Of a DNA stretch of 64,000 bases, positions 23,649 through 35,000 are shown piece after piece; the first letter of the stretch is position 1; each line of letters starts with the position of its first letter. The stretch is from contig NC_085123.1 in the NCBI RefSeq assembly GCF_030269925.1, forward strand, positions 6,634,001-6,698,000, read 5' to 3'. The stretch comes from Bombyx mori (lineage: Eukaryota; Arthropoda; Insecta; Lepidoptera; Bombycidae). The position numbers were made by a program, and so were the translations under genes. The notes beneath the pieces are model-generated. The model saw only the letters and a list, made by a program, of their open reading frames with translations. It was not told where the DNA came from and did no database searches.

Positions 23649-24640
23649 GTCGTGTATAGTATAACAGTGGCTTGAATGTACCCCTGGAATTACTGAAGTC
23701 CATGAGCAGCGGCGACTAATTACCAAAAAAACCCACCAGCACGGGTTCAGGAAATTCCCTACCACGAGTAACTGACCACGAGCGCTTTGAATTATAAAGG
23801 TGTGACAGTGAACGTACTCTAACATCGAAAATGTAAGAAAGATACAGCCGTATTTAAATTTCGTTTTCAACGCCTTTCCAATGTAATTACTAAAACAACT
23901 GTAACTGCAGTTAATTACACTAAATACCCATTTCAGTGAAACTTTTTGTGTCTAACAACTTAACATCCAACATAAAAATTGGTACTTAATCTGTAGTATA
24001 TTATCTGTTTTTCCCACCAAGTATATGAGTACCTACATTATATTCAATATTTTATTGCAAAAATATACAAATTAAAATATAAATAATACAACAATAATAT
24101 ATAATAAATATAAAGAAAAAGGATTTTAAAATAAAATTGAGCATTTTGAAGAAAACGAGAAATTAATTTCAGTTATGTACCTAATTTATTTTAGTCCACT
24201 TACATAAGACTAGAACCCAATACAAAATAATAATAAAAACTTATTCATATCACACAAATCTCAGAATTGACAATAATCTATCTAGATCTTTATTTAGCCA
24301 TTATACTCAACAGTTTGCTACTTCAGTAATATATTCAGATGAGAGTAGACCACGAAGTCCATGACCTGAAACTAAGAACCTTTTCCCGCATAAAAAATAA
24401 ACTCCAGATCTCTGTCCGATCACAATTTCAACTCAATTTTGGACTACTACTTCACCGGCCACAGCAGGAAACTAAATTTGTGTTTGGTTCATAACATTGT
24501 CGAATATTTATGACTCCAATAAAGTGCGACTGTTATCATTAAAATTATATTCACAAATACAATAGAAAAAAAGTATAATTTCAATATTATAAACCAATGA
24601 AACTATTTTAACATCTCCGTATAATTATCTCTATCTATCT
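23649..24640. other. Intergenic DNA, nothing recognised beyond a short LINE relic
   Basis: Bases 23660-23725 weakly resemble the 'gaagtccatgggcgacgg' 3' end found at 49167. Otherwise AT-rich with no feature. Confidence 0.4.
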
Positions 24641-24970
24641 TTATCTATACATATAAATAAAATTGGAGTGTCTGTTTGTAATATTGAAATAACTGCTTCT
24701 TACTAGGTACATGCATATGAATATATATACGGTACATACACCAAATAACATTTTTTACAATTTTTGTTTGTTTGTCTGTTTGTTCCGGATAATCTCTGGA
24801 ACGGCTAGACCGATTTTAAAGGTACTTTCACTGATAGGTAGCTGGTGATATAAGGAGTAACTTAGACTTATTTATACTAGCTTCGCCCCGCGATACTCAG
24901 CTATCATTAATGATAAAATTTAATGTTTCCGAAGCGAAGCGATGGCGGATCGCTACTATATAATATAAAT
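24641..24970 (+). repeat. Lepidopteran dispersed repeat ('ctggaacggctagaccgatt')
   Basis: Contains 'aaaattggagtgtctgtttg', 'ctggaacggctagaccgatt' and 'actagcttcgccccgcgatac', hallmarks of a repeat common in Lepidoptera. A weaker relative is at about 43400-43540. The class is not settled. Confidence 0.55.
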
Positions 24971-25128
24971 ACAAGTTCAGGTCTCTGTACTGAATGGTAA
25001 TGTATATGAAATTTTAAACAATATCTTGAAAGAGGTATTGATTCCCAAATAAATTCATGGTTCGAAGACACATCAATTGAGCAACATTAATTATTTACCT
25101 TGCACATTATAGTCTTGACTAAATTAAA

Positions 25129-28100
25129 CTATTCCGTTTTTATTTGATCTACTTTTTTTTCATTAGAGTTTTTCGGTCTATTTGTTTTATGAAACTGATT
25201 CAACGCAATTCCTATTAATAAAAAGACCAGCCAAACGCCGTACCAATAATGATAAACGGATGAATAGTATATCCATATACGATCAAAAGTCAAGAGCAGG
25301 AACGCGGCCGCCTGGTAAGACTCCGAATGCGAACGTAGAAACCACATTACGAAACCGATCACGTTCCTTTTCTGAAAGAAAAAAAAACAGTAGTTATAAC
25401 AATTATTAATCTATTTCTCCTCCCGACAATAACTCTGCCTTCCTAAAAAAATGTGACAAGTAATGTTACTTAACAGAAAACTAAATAAAAGTGGAACAAC
25501 ATAACTTTTTTTTTTACCTAAGCTGGTAGTCTTAGAGGGCTATGTCAGCGTAACCGAACCTGACGACGTTGCTAACATTAGCCCTAGCAAGAGCAGTGCT
25601 TCGCAGAATCTACCACCGGATTGGAAACGCGACCTACTGAGAAGATCCGGCGAGAAAATCAGTCTGCTGTGTCTGTGGGTTAGTTTACTCGCTGAGCTCT
25701 TCGTCGTAAGTGATGAGTTCGACGAGAACGGTGACCGGTGCTTAAGGTACCTAAAAGCACCGTTAATAGATCGTAAGGATCCGAAATGTTGTGTCATAAA
25801 ACTCACAGTGATAGCAATATGATGGAAAAAAAAAATTGTAATTGGAACTGTCTTAGGGACGGTTGTGAGAATGCACAGGTAGGAACCACTACCCTGCCTA
25901 TTTCTGCTGTAAAGCAGTAATTAGTTTCGGCTTGAAGGGTCGAGCAACTGTAAAACTGAGACTTAGAACTCATATCTCAAGGTGAGTGGCGACATTTACG
26001 TTGTTGATATCTATGAGCTCTGGTAACCAGTTAACATTGAGTGAGCTGTGAGTCAGTCCACCCGTCTAAACAAAAAAAATATCGATTCTTTAAGCTTATC
26101 GAATTGATTCGTCTTTTCCGTTTTCCTACTAACGGTGTCTCTCTGATGGATGCCAGAAAATATTCAATCTCTTAAGCCTTATTAATTATTAATGCTCACC
26201 ATTCCTGTAGCATTCTTGTAGTACAGTTTGTAATAGATATCTTCGGCCATCAAGTAGAACGGACAGAAGTATATACAGAAAAAGTATCCAGCATGGAAAC
26301 CATGCCATATCACAGATATAAATAATGCCGCGTGGATTCTGTAAAGAAATAAACATATATAAATAAAGTCTTGTTCTCTGAATTCCTTAGACAACATACA
26401 GAAATTTGAACAAGGAAACTCATCACTAAAATTTCTAGAACAACATTTAGAAAGCTAGAACTAGAAAGTCTATTCAATAATTTTGAATGTATTTATATTT
26501 TTTGTTATTCGTTATTACAAATGTTTAAATAACTTGACTTGACCAACTATGACAAAATATAATATCTACTATATTCAACAGACTATAGACAAATAATAAA
26601 TACTCACTTCAAAGGTTTTATCGGGAATCTCTTGTATACAAACATTGCTACCCAATACTGCACTGCTTTGTTCCAAACTTTCATAGAATCACGCAAAGTT
26701 ACGACTGACTCACAACCCCATACGTCCATAGACTCAACTGTATTAAAATCGTACAATGAATTCTTGGCTTCTTCTTCGGACCTGAAGATTTAATAATGTT
26801 CATTAAAATTAAACATTAATCTAATTATAAACATAATTAGCATTCATAATATGTACATTTTATTGCTGTATCTGAGTCGACACACTGAACTGAAATGGCT
26901 GGCGGCAATACTCAACACCGCTTCGCGTTAAGTTATAAGCAGGTTGACGGTATCTCCATCCCATATGGGCTTACAATACTCCCTACCAACACCAAGAGTA
27001 TATTTATTAAGGAGACTTCTGTGTTTTATTCATATTGAGACCTACTTGTCTACTCTTGATGTCTTCCTCATAACGATGGTAGTCGTATTAGCGATTCTTA
27101 ACATATTAACATACGTTTGAGAATGATACTCATAAAGTAATTAAATTAAAATCTACTAATAAAATTGGATAAAGGTCCTCAAGAGAATGTTGGGGGTGAC
27201 TGAGCTATCTTCATGTTACATTACTGGTTATTTAATAAAGGAGGTTAGTAAAACTAAAAGTTTTATGCATTATTTAGCAAATCATTGCTTTTTGCATTGG
27301 AGTAGTCACTCAGGCACTGTCTTCGGGAAATGGCCATCCAATTACACTCTGTATACTTACATCTGCTTTAATTTCATGTATCCCACAGTTGGTCCATGAC
27401 CAGTCCTATTTCGACCTTGTACAGGATATGCACCCAGCCCAGCTGAATTGCAGACACTTTCAGCTAAAGTCATACCTGCGTATATACGTTGGCGGAATGC
27501 AGCGAACAGAGCCCACGGATATAGCATTCTGTATATGATATGTCTGCTATTATGTTCTTCGGTTAAGACATACTAAAAAAAAATGTTTAAACATTTACTT
27601 TTACATTCTTACAATTATTGTACATAACAAATGTACAGGCCAAAAGACTAACATAATAGTGTTTATTTCTGCTAATTAATATACTACCATTTCCTTAACA
27701 AACATGTACCTAACAGACTGTTGTTTAAGATTCTTTGACCAAAAACCAAAGAATCTAAAGAGCATCTAAAAAGTAGACTATATGGAGTGTCATAGCTAAG
27801 GGTCAGTTCATATTAACCAGTTTACATTATCTGAATATATTACATTCATCTTCTCTTCTTTTTCTCAACCTTATCTCACTAGATGGGGTCGGGACAGCTA
27901 ATTTTTCTCTTCCATTCTCTTCTATCAGCCTTCATCTCAACACTCACTCCTCTCTCTCTCTCATATCGTCATTTACACATGCCATCCATGTCTTCTTCGG
28001 TCGCCCTCTTCCCCCTCTACGTTGCACTACCATTTCCATACATTTCCTAGTTACATGCATCTTCTCTCTATGCATCACATGTCCATACCACTCTAATATT

Positions 28101-29777
28101 ATATTCATATGAGCGTAAAATACTTAAAATCTCAAACTTTAAAACCTATTTTCCAAAAAGTCATATCCTATTTTTATGAAATTCTAATAAAAGTTTCTCA
28201 CCTCTAAAGGCCATATATTCGAAAATGCCAAATACAGTGAAATGTATAACGGAACAGCTTTCAAAGTGTTGATTGTTGCACCAAAACAATCAGCATTCTT
28301 ACTGAATGGCAAATAGAAATAGTCATCAAATGTCCTGTATCTGTAATATGGTCCTGAAAATAAAATTAAAATGCGAATATAATTATAAATTTTCGGTGTG
28401 TGTAATAGGATAATTTAGAAACGTATAAAGTAAGCCAAAAAATAACAACATTTATAAGAAAATTGCTCTATCTCTATATAATCAAGTATCAGAGAGTTTA
28501 GAACTCTAAGAATATTATTCTTTCTACTAATGTAATAAAAGATTTGTTTATATTCCAATTATGTAAGATAGAGCATTGTTAATTTGTATGTTTTTATTCT
28601 ATGCATTTACATTATTGATCTAATCGAGTTGAAACATCCTAACTGTTGGTGTGCCAGTGAAGATTTATAACATACCTTCAATTAATGATAGGTAGCACTT
28701 GACATTTCAATAAATAGTATATTTTTATTGCCAAATAATGAATAGTAATTGATAGTATTTAATAGTACTTAATTGTATTCTATAACCACTACAATGAAGT
28801 TAAATATAAATTTTAAGGAAATACAACTTAATACAAACCTGTCAAGAGACCAATATAATTAAATGAATAATGAAACAAGTCCGAAAGATCTGGATTTATA
28901 ATTTCCACAAAATCATCATCTTTCTCTTTCTCATTTTTGATACTTTCTTCTTTTTTATTCTTCATCGCAAGCCAGGAACCATTAATTTCAAATGCTACTC
29001 CCACAACTCTCAATACTATTATCATTTCTATTAAATTAGTTTGACCAGATGACAGTGAGAAACCAAATTTATCAGCCAATCGAAAGAAGACTAAATAGCC
29101 AAACATGAAAAAAAAAGTGACTATGTGACAAAACCTGTAACAATACATATTTGAAATTAATAAAATAGTAATCAATTATATCTACTGACAACAAATGTTT
29201 ATTTTTTTATTGAACTACGTAAGCTGACAGCATTTCCCCACAACTGGTATGGTTTACTTTAAATCATAAATTCTGTTTGTAGTAGTCAATTATGAACACA
29301 AACATTGGATACATATTGACTTAGAAAATGTTGTATACCATAATTATGGAACAAAGAACGCACTTAAAGTATGTACCCCAGGAATCATGCTTCAAATGAT
29401 GCCATAATTAAATTTGAGGCCAACTGTAAATGAACTCCTAATTTTTTAGTGCTTACTATTTTGTAGTGTTAATAGCCCTTGACTTAACACTTGAAAATTT
29501 GTATATAAGTAATATTCATTAAAGTAAATTAGTTTATAATCAATTACCTTACAGTACTTGCTTTTATTGCTAAAATTCCTATTGTTGCTGACAGAATAGG
29601 GTGAATAGCACTGTATCCTGACACAGTCACTATTAGAATTAGCCCTAATAATGTACCTGTCCATTTCTTTAATAGGATTGTAGATATACTTCTATAATAA
29701 GGTCCGACTACAACACTGGATAACAGAAGGGATAGGTATATAATATCATTAATGTTTTTTGTTATGAATCCAATCAT
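25129..29777 (-). CDS. MBOAT7: Lysophospholipid acyltransferase 7 (MBOAT7/LPIAT1 type)
   Basis: Seven exons on the minus strand keep one frame: 29777-29548, 29134-28839, 28353-28202, 27572-27361, 26781-26608, 26338-26200 and 25371-25129, giving 481 residues, close to the usual family length (about 470). All introns are GT..AG. The protein is a polytopic membrane-bound O-acyltransferase. It has the family core: TGPYYRYRTF at about 175-184, the SMKVWNKAVQYW segment with the conserved Asn at 334, and the IWHGFHAGY segment with the probable catalytic His at 367. A Lys/Glu/Asp-rich loop at about 130-160 precedes a YSFNYIGLLTG stretch typical of the MBOAT7 branch. The family transfers arachidonoyl and similar acyl chains from CoA to lysophosphatidylinositol at the ER; Drosophila farjavit is the likely relative. 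It is divergent to RINT1. Introns 3 and 6 carry repeats. The start ATG at 29777 opens a hydrophobic segment as in the family. Confidence 0.9.
25506..25800 (-). mobile_element. Non-LTR element 3' end, inverted relative of 23240
   Basis: On the plus strand it starts with a T-run and 'acctaagctggtag' and continues with 'gaagatccggcgagaaaat' and 'acggtgaccggtgctta'. Lies in the last intron of the MBOAT7 gene. Confidence 0.72.
25850..26080 (+). mobile_element. Bm1-like SINE, diverged headless copy
   Basis: Recognisable by 'taccctgcctatttctgctg', 'aactcatatctcaaggtgag' and 'tccacccgtctaaac'. Inside the last MBOAT7 intron, antisense to that gene. Confidence 0.8.
27851..28100 (-). pseudogene. LINE reverse-transcriptase C-terminal remnant
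   Basis: On the minus strand it reads through a GRPKK.WM-like basic stretch and an 'agggggaagagg..gaccgaagaagacatgg' segment. It matches the plus-strand copy at 57078-57300, which translates as [20 protein letters not shown]. Such a tail is typical of RTE-like non-LTR reverse transcriptases. It lies in intron 3 of the MBOAT7 gene. Confidence 0.65.
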
Positions 29778-30822
29778 TGTTATTTAAATTTATTGGAAGA
29801 TCAGAGAATAGCACGGTCCGATAGCAAGTAAATATCTAGATTGCTGAAGGTGAGATTAATTTATTATTTTGAAACCTTTAACAATATCGAAACAGAGCGC
29901 CTAGAAAGTAAAAAAACACTAGTTTGGTGGTGATGCATTAAACCACAATTCAGAAATAATATTACATTAAATTTATTTAATTATTTGTGATTTAGCAGCA
30001 TCAGTCAAGTCAAATATTATGTGTTTTTTTTTAATGTAGCTCGCACGGTTTGTGCATTAGCCAGTGTCAAGCACTGAAGTACGAAACCTAGGGTCAAGTA
30101 ATAAGAAGATTTTTTCGCCTTTTTAATTATTTACAGTTTATGGATAATAAAAAACGAAGGAAATTGTCCGTGTTGGCCATTATTAATATCAGTGTAATTA
30201 TGAATTAAATTATCGTGGGACGATACAGATAAATTAGGTTGAAAAAGTAATTTAATAGTAGTTAACTCTGCAAATGATAATATGAAGTGAAATGAAATGA
30301 AGTTGATTAATATTATGAAATATGGCATGAAATGAGATGAGATGTTAAGGGATGAAATATAATCTCAGTAAAATGGTGATCATTTATTGAGATTTTTTCA
30401 GTGGACTTTTTGGAGGATCCAGAGAAGTTACGTCCAACGGCTTTCTTTCATTTTCCCACAATTGTGCACTTTCACAGATATTAAACAGTTATTAAACCAC
30501 GGTTATTACACATTTAAACCTGAAGAAACCACCAGAGACCACAATTTTACTGGGATTATATTTCATCCCTTAAATATCATCTCATATTAAATATCATCAT
30601 TTAATTTCATCCCAGTTGACTAATGTTTCAAATTAATCATCTTCGTTTCATTTCACTCCATATTATCATTTCTCATAAAAAGTATCCCATATCATATCAT
30701 CTCAGTTCATTGCATTTCATTTCATTTCATGTAATATTTCATAAAAATATATATATAAGATTAGGCTGTATGGTCGATACCTTTGCCTTTCCATTTGGAA
30801 AAATAAAACTACTACTACTGTA
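29778..30822. promoter_or_regulatory. Divergent upstream region of MBOAT7 and RINT1
   Basis: The two start codons face away from each other (29777 minus, 32061 plus) with 2.28 kb between them. Removing the TIR element at 30823-31999 leaves about 1.1 kb, so the ancestral spacing was short enough for a shared promoter. I cannot point to a TATA box or a start site with confidence. Confidence 0.45.
30275..30685. repeat. Large imperfect inverted repeat rich in 'gaaatga' words
   Basis: The left arm has 'aaatgataatatgaagtgaa', 'aagggatgaaatataatctc' and 'cagtaaaat'. The same order appears on the opposite strand of the right arm at about 30540-30680 with scattered changes. The centre is near 30430-30500. 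A short (atttc)n run follows at 30710-30730. It looks like a fold-back element or a duplicated inverted segment. Confidence 0.6.
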
Positions 30823-31999
30823 CCGGTAAAATGGGGCGATTAGGGATTGAGAGGCGAATCGGGAAAAAACCGGGAAAATCTTTCGATGCTCAATATAAGT
30901 TTTATATTCGTTGCAAAATCTTCCATTTTTTGTAGTTTAATAGTAGAATGTTGAAAGTTCACAAAACAACTCTGAACATGCATGATAATAGCTGCTAACT
31001 TATAAAAAATCGCGTTTCAAATTAACTTCCTGTGGTGGTAATTATTTTAGTGCTAGAAACTTTGCTCTCTTTGATTTATTTGATAATAATAGAAGACGAC
31101 TATGATTTATAAACGTTATTTAGTGTTTGAACCAGCATATATATTAAAGGTAAGTCTCAGTTGTTATTGGTTTTAATGTATTTGATTAAATAAAAATACA
31201 TGTAAAAATCTGTTGTTTTTGGGGATATTGGGGACGTCTTAGGTACAAATAACAACGAAAAAGGGGTCAATTGGGATGAGAATACGTGAAATGGAAACGA
31301 CCTAAGTATAAATAGGTACAGGTTTGTAGGGTTGTCTATGTAGTTATAACAATATTTTTTAAATTTGTTGGTAAAAATCTGGTTTATTCGAAGCGAAATT
31401 GGGAATAAGTCTTTAGTTGAAATAGATAAGCAATTTAATATAAGTAAGTCGATTTTGCAGAGACATGTAACAAGATCAATGAAATCTCAAGGTGGACAAA
31501 AATGTCTAAGTAATACATAATAAAATATTTAATATTTGTTCAGAGTAGGGGTATTCATCTGATTAATCCATGGAATAACCGACACACCTAATCTCTTAAC
31601 CCAGATAGAAATATCAGCACTGTCGATTGCACCTATAATTGAGGTGATGTCTGCCATGTACTTTTGTCAGTTTTTCAATTTTTTTTATTGATGGTCGCTT
31701 TGTTGGTGCAACTAAATAAATAAATTAATTAAAACTATATATAAAAATAAAAGTAGTGCCAACCCTAGCAAATTTCTCATTTCGTCCCAATTAACCGCAA
31801 TTTTCGGGTAAATAGGGATTACACCTATTTTTGCATTTTTTGCTTAAACTGGAATGCTAGTTGCATAATTTTAAATTAGACAACAAAGATGCCCCCAAGA
31901 CTCAATCATTTTGATCCTTATATAGCATTTTATACATCAACAACTACCTTAAAATTGCTCATAAATTTGGAATTTGTCCCTAATCGCCCCATTTTACGG
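30823..31999. mobile_element. DNA-transposon-like element with matching inverted ends, non-coding
   Basis: The left end 'ccggtaaaatggggcgatta' is mirrored at the right end, whose reverse complement is 'ccgtaaaatggggcgattag', differing by a one-base gap. Both sides are flanked by 'ta'. The 1177 bp between contain no long frame, so this is a non-autonomous or decayed element. The superfamily is not identified. Confidence 0.72.
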
Positions 32000-32060
32000 T
32001 ACTTAAATGTGTGTACATACTACTACATACAAAATCCAATTTTTTGTTAAAAATTTAATC

Positions 32061-35000
32061 ATGAATGATGATGAGAAAAATGCTATTATTCAAGAACTTA
32101 ATTTTAAGATCGGAAGTGATATTAACGAATTGGGTAGTACATTTGCTCTGGAAAGTGAGTTAGCTGATAAAAGAGATAAACTTTTAAGCTGTGTAAGTTA
32201 TATAATTAAACAATATTTAATTTATGAAATAAACAATATACGATGCCAAAAGTTTTTAAATAAATGCATAATATATAAACAAATCGAGCTGTTACGTTTT
32301 TTATGTTTACTCGCACTTAAAGTTCTATGTCTCGTCTTTTACACCCATATGTTTGACTTCGTTGATTTATCTGACTTAAAAGTTCAAATTAGTCTTCCTA
32401 AAAAAATATAATTTCAGCTAACGGTGGCCAACAATGAGGTGCCTACAAAATTATCAGTTGCAATTAAAAATGCTGAAGTTAATTCAATGCAAATACAAAA
32501 CTTGAAAGTAATAAGTAATGAGTTGAGAAAAAGAGTTGCAGTATTCTTGGAGCAGACAGAACCATTACGAGCTGAAATGGAAAGAAAGTTTCATGCTATA
32601 AATAAGTTATATGAAATAATTGAATATTTGAGATCTTTTGAGAAAGTAGATGATTTAAGGTTTGTAACATTTTATGTATTTTTATTGTAGGCATACGGCC
32701 TAATGGTAAATAGATATCATCCCTTATAGACGTCAGTGATGTCAGGAACACAACCATGTCTGTCTGCTAATCCATAAACCTCATTCAAAGGTAGAGATGA
32801 CATAGTACTCAGGAATCATTGTGGAGGGAAACTCACACCAAATCTAGATAAGTAGAAAAAGATCTCTGGAAATGTAGCATAAGTCAACTCTGCCCTGGTG
32901 GTGGATGGTGCGATGGTAAAAATGAGATGACAGGATCATCTTAAATAATTCTTTACTAAGTACTCTCTATAAAACATATAGTACAAAACATAAGAAGACT
33001 GAAGTCATCATTTAGAACGCCTTAAAGTTCTAATTTCTAAGTCTATGCCTACACTAAAATCTTAGATAACCTTTTCAGTCTTTAATGCCATCTTAAGTTC
33101 ATAATACAATACAGGGTCATTATAGTACAGGAGAAAACCCTAGCTTAGGGCTGTTGAGATTAGAATTTGTATTAATTATTAGTGTTGTTTCAGTCGACAA
33201 ATGAAACAGAGTAGTGATGATGAACAACTTGTGCTACTATATGGTGAACTGAAGCATATGTGCCAATTATACCAGAAGGGTCACAGAGGAAACTATGTAA
33301 AGGAATACACTCACTATTGGCATAATGTGCTAAAAGATAAACTGACACAGTAAGATACTTAATAATACTTAAAATCCAAAAAATCTATGCAGTTTAATTA
33401 TTTCACTTCAATTTAGGCAATATATTTATGGAATGTATGGTTATCACATTGTCATACTAAATACTATTAAGTATTTCAATTTCCGCAGACACTTTGATGA
33501 GGTAATGAAATTACTGAAATGGCCTTTTATAAGTGGAGCTGAACATTCCCCACCTCCCAAAGAAGTTATGATTAAGTTCACAAATCTCATTAGATATTTG
33601 TTTTTGATTGAAGAACCTGAAGACTTAAACATAAATGCTGCTGTTGCCCAAGATTTTGGTCAAGGTTTGTTTTCTTATGTGAAATATCTCATAAAATTAA
33701 TTAATTAAATTTTGTAGCTTTTGTGTTCATAAAAGCTTACTCTCTATATCTTTTTTTCAATAATTTCAATTCACCAAATTTGTTAAATGTCATATCCAAA
33801 TGAAAGTTCTACAAGCATTAAATTTAATTTACCATTTCTTCACAGAACTAAACCCATGTTTGCCTGTTCGTGTTCTCTTAAGGCCGTTAAAGAAGAGATT
33901 TGCATTTCATTTCATGGGGTCCAGACAGACAGCTCGCATTGATCGACCAGAGTGGTTTCTCACTCAAACATTAACCTGGATAAAGGACCATCAGAACTTT
34001 GTTCAAAATAATGTACAACCAGTTGCTGATAAACTTGAACTGGACAATGTTAATGCAGTGGTGTGTTTATTTTCTATCCTACCAAGATTTATTGCTCCTT
34101 ATATACATCTGTAGCCATAAACAAAGTTCGCTTGGGAATAAAAAAAATTAACATAGAAATATCAAGTACTTTGACACTTCTTAAATTTTTTATTTGCTCC
34201 TTTGGCATTATTTTGCTAAAAATAGAATACTTTTCGAAATTCTATTCAGCTTAAGTTAACCATAGAGTATTTTTATAAATTTAATTACATTGCTTTGTCT
34301 ACGTTTTATTGTTTTTTCATGTCAGATTTGTCACCAAGAAAGTTATTGTTAGAAATAGCATTAAATTTAGCCTTATAAGCTGTTAAAAATATAACAAAAC
34401 TGTTTAAGTGAAATTGTTGAAGTAAAAATGATTATATGAATTAAAAATTTATTTAAATTTAAAGTTATGGAATTTGCTGCTTTAATATATTATGTTCTTT
34501 GTTTGTAATCGACAATATTATTTAAGGATCAATTCAATGCTGGTCTAATATCGCTAGCTGCAGAAAGACTTCACACAATTATAGCTTTGTATCATACACA
34601 AGGCACCAAAAGGGAGGTAGTCGATGCAGATGCCGCTTTCGCACATGCTGTCGACGAAATACTAGGATTTAATAGAGAACTGAGTACACTGACCGGAAAA
34701 GAAATAAATAGTATACTCTCGGTGCTGACTAAGGCGGAGACTTTTGTAAGGTGGTTGGCTGTTGAGAAGAAATGTGAGTGATTAGGTTTTTATTGCTAAG
34801 AAAACGGACGTAATTGGTATTTTGATTGGTTTATCGTAAAAGGCAGCAGTTTTAAGCGAAGTAAGAGTAACTTTTTTGCTTAGGCTGGTGGACGAGCTCA
34901 CGGCCCACATGGTGTTAAGCGGCTACCGGAGCCCATATACATATACAACGTAAATGCCGCTACCTACCTTGAGATATAAGTTCTAAGGTCTCAAGTATAG

